Below the pieces are notes generated by a model. It was not told where the DNA came from. It searched no databases and was given only the letters and a program-made list of their open reading frames with translations. The position numbers and the translations under genes are program-made. 64,000 nucleotides of DNA, from NCBI GenBank assembly GCA_021850325.1, contig JAJZMF010000008.1:25018-89017 (forward strand), in the 5' to 3' direction. Source of the stretch: Actinomycetes bacterium. Its GTDB lineage: Bacteria > Actinomycetota > Acidimicrobiia > Acidimicrobiales > Palsa-688. Every line of letters starts with the position of its first letter. The stretch's first letter is position 1. Below are positions 63,672 to 64,000 of this stretch, in pieces.

Positions 63672-63699
63672 AGATCGTCCCGTGGCGGCTGGTCCTTAG
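63672..63699 (-). promoter_or_regulatory. Flagellar sigma-28-type promoter for the fusion glycosyltransferase
   Basis: Minus-strand CTAAGG (63694-63699), a 14-nt spacer, and GACGATCT (63672-63679). The predicted start near 63664 gives a leader of about 44 nt. The 63621-63878 gap has no gene. Confidence 0.6.
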
Positions 63700-63878
63700 G
63701 GCAGAGGCCGCCCGCGCATGCAGCACTGTGGAGGTCGGGCAGGGTTCAGGCGCATGGGGGCTGTGAGGAGAGATGGAAAGGCCGTTGGCGCTCGCGCCGA
63801 GACCAGAGACCAGCCGGCGAGATCGTGCGGATGCGGCCGCGAAGGCGTCGGGTGCCCAGGCCGAGATGCCGCCCGGTC

Positions 63879-64000
63879 TCAGGCCAGGGCGGCCTCTGGC
63901 TGGCGGGCCAGGGCGGCCAGCGAGCCCGCCTCGGGGGAGAGCCGGCGCCGGTAGTCGTCGTGGGCAGCCACGGCTGCGTAGTAGGAGCAGCGGCGCTTGG
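63879..64000 (-). CDS. C-terminal end of an unidentified protein (runs off the right edge)
   Basis: Minus-strand frame ending with TGA at 63879-63881; 40 codons are visible (including KRRCSYYAAVAAHDDYRRRL and SPEAGSLAALARQPEAALA). Nearly every third codon position is G or C, which supports real coding. The family is not recognised; it could be another flagellar or glycan gene of the same strand. It is upstream of the 63672-63699 promoter. Confidence 0.6.
   Translation of the reverse strand, partial: KRRCSYYAAVAAHDDYRRRLSPEAGSLAALARQPEAALA

Noticed and set aside
63718..63954. 78-residue plus-strand open frame at the right edge
   Set aside because: Arg/Ala-rich with no homology; the minus-strand frame ending at 63879 has much better third-position GC.

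Overview
The window comes from a high-GC actinobacterium that swims. An Acidimicrobiia-like lineage is plausible but is an inference. Evidence: strong GC bias at third codon positions; many GTG and TTG starts with GTGA/TTGA overlaps; actinobacterial families (Lhr helicase, class II HelD, Eis-type acetyltransferase, archaeal-type ProS); and a flagellum without P- or L-ring genes, as expected for a cell without a classical outer membrane. No tRNA, rRNA, CRISPR, insertion sequence or prophage was seen.

Region 1 (1-28.6 kb) is mixed housekeeping and accessory DNA. It holds the 5' part of lhr, the RNase P RNA gene rnpB (1054-1424), a DMT transporter, an aldo/keto reductase, a UvrD-like helicase, a divergent TetR/MMPL exporter pair, a GGDEF-EAL membrane protein, bioA, a GNAT, proS, and a divergent TetR/medium-chain-reductase pair with a clear 19-bp operator. 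A tight cassette follows (GtrA, methyltransferase, glycosyltransferase, methyltransferase, cyclase-fold protein), then hemE-hemY, helD and an Eis-like acetyltransferase.

Region 2 (28.7-58.3 kb) is a nearly continuous flagellar locus, all on the minus strand. In transcription order: fliC; fliD-fliS-(fliT-like); flgB-flgC-fliE-fliF-fliG-fliH-fliI-fliJ-(NlpC/P60-SLT hydrolase)-fliK-flgD-flgE; flbD-motA-motB-fliL-fliM-fliN-fliO-fliP-fliQ-fliR-flhB; flhA-flhF-(small membrane protein). Several parts are unusual: FlhF has lost its GTPase motifs, FliM lacks the CheY-binding motif, FliP carries a ~160-residue Ala/Thr/Pro linker after its signal peptide, FlgD ends in a coding minisatellite, and a fused NlpC/P60-transglycosylase sits where FlgJ would be expected.

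Region 3 (58.4-63.6 kb), just upstream of fliC, encodes a family-2 glycosyltransferase with TPR-like repeats and a 1029-residue glycosyltransferase-methyltransferase-glycosyltransferase fusion. These are candidate flagellin glycosylation enzymes.

The main finding is a shared promoter, CTMAGR-N14-GMCGATC, at six places with identical spacing: before flhA, flbD, flgB, fliC and both glycosyltransferase genes. It has the geometry of FliA/WhiG (sigma-28 family) promoters and ties the glycosyltransferases to flagellar assembly. The sigma factor itself is not encoded here. Also absent: flgG, flgK, flgL, flgM, flhG and all che genes.
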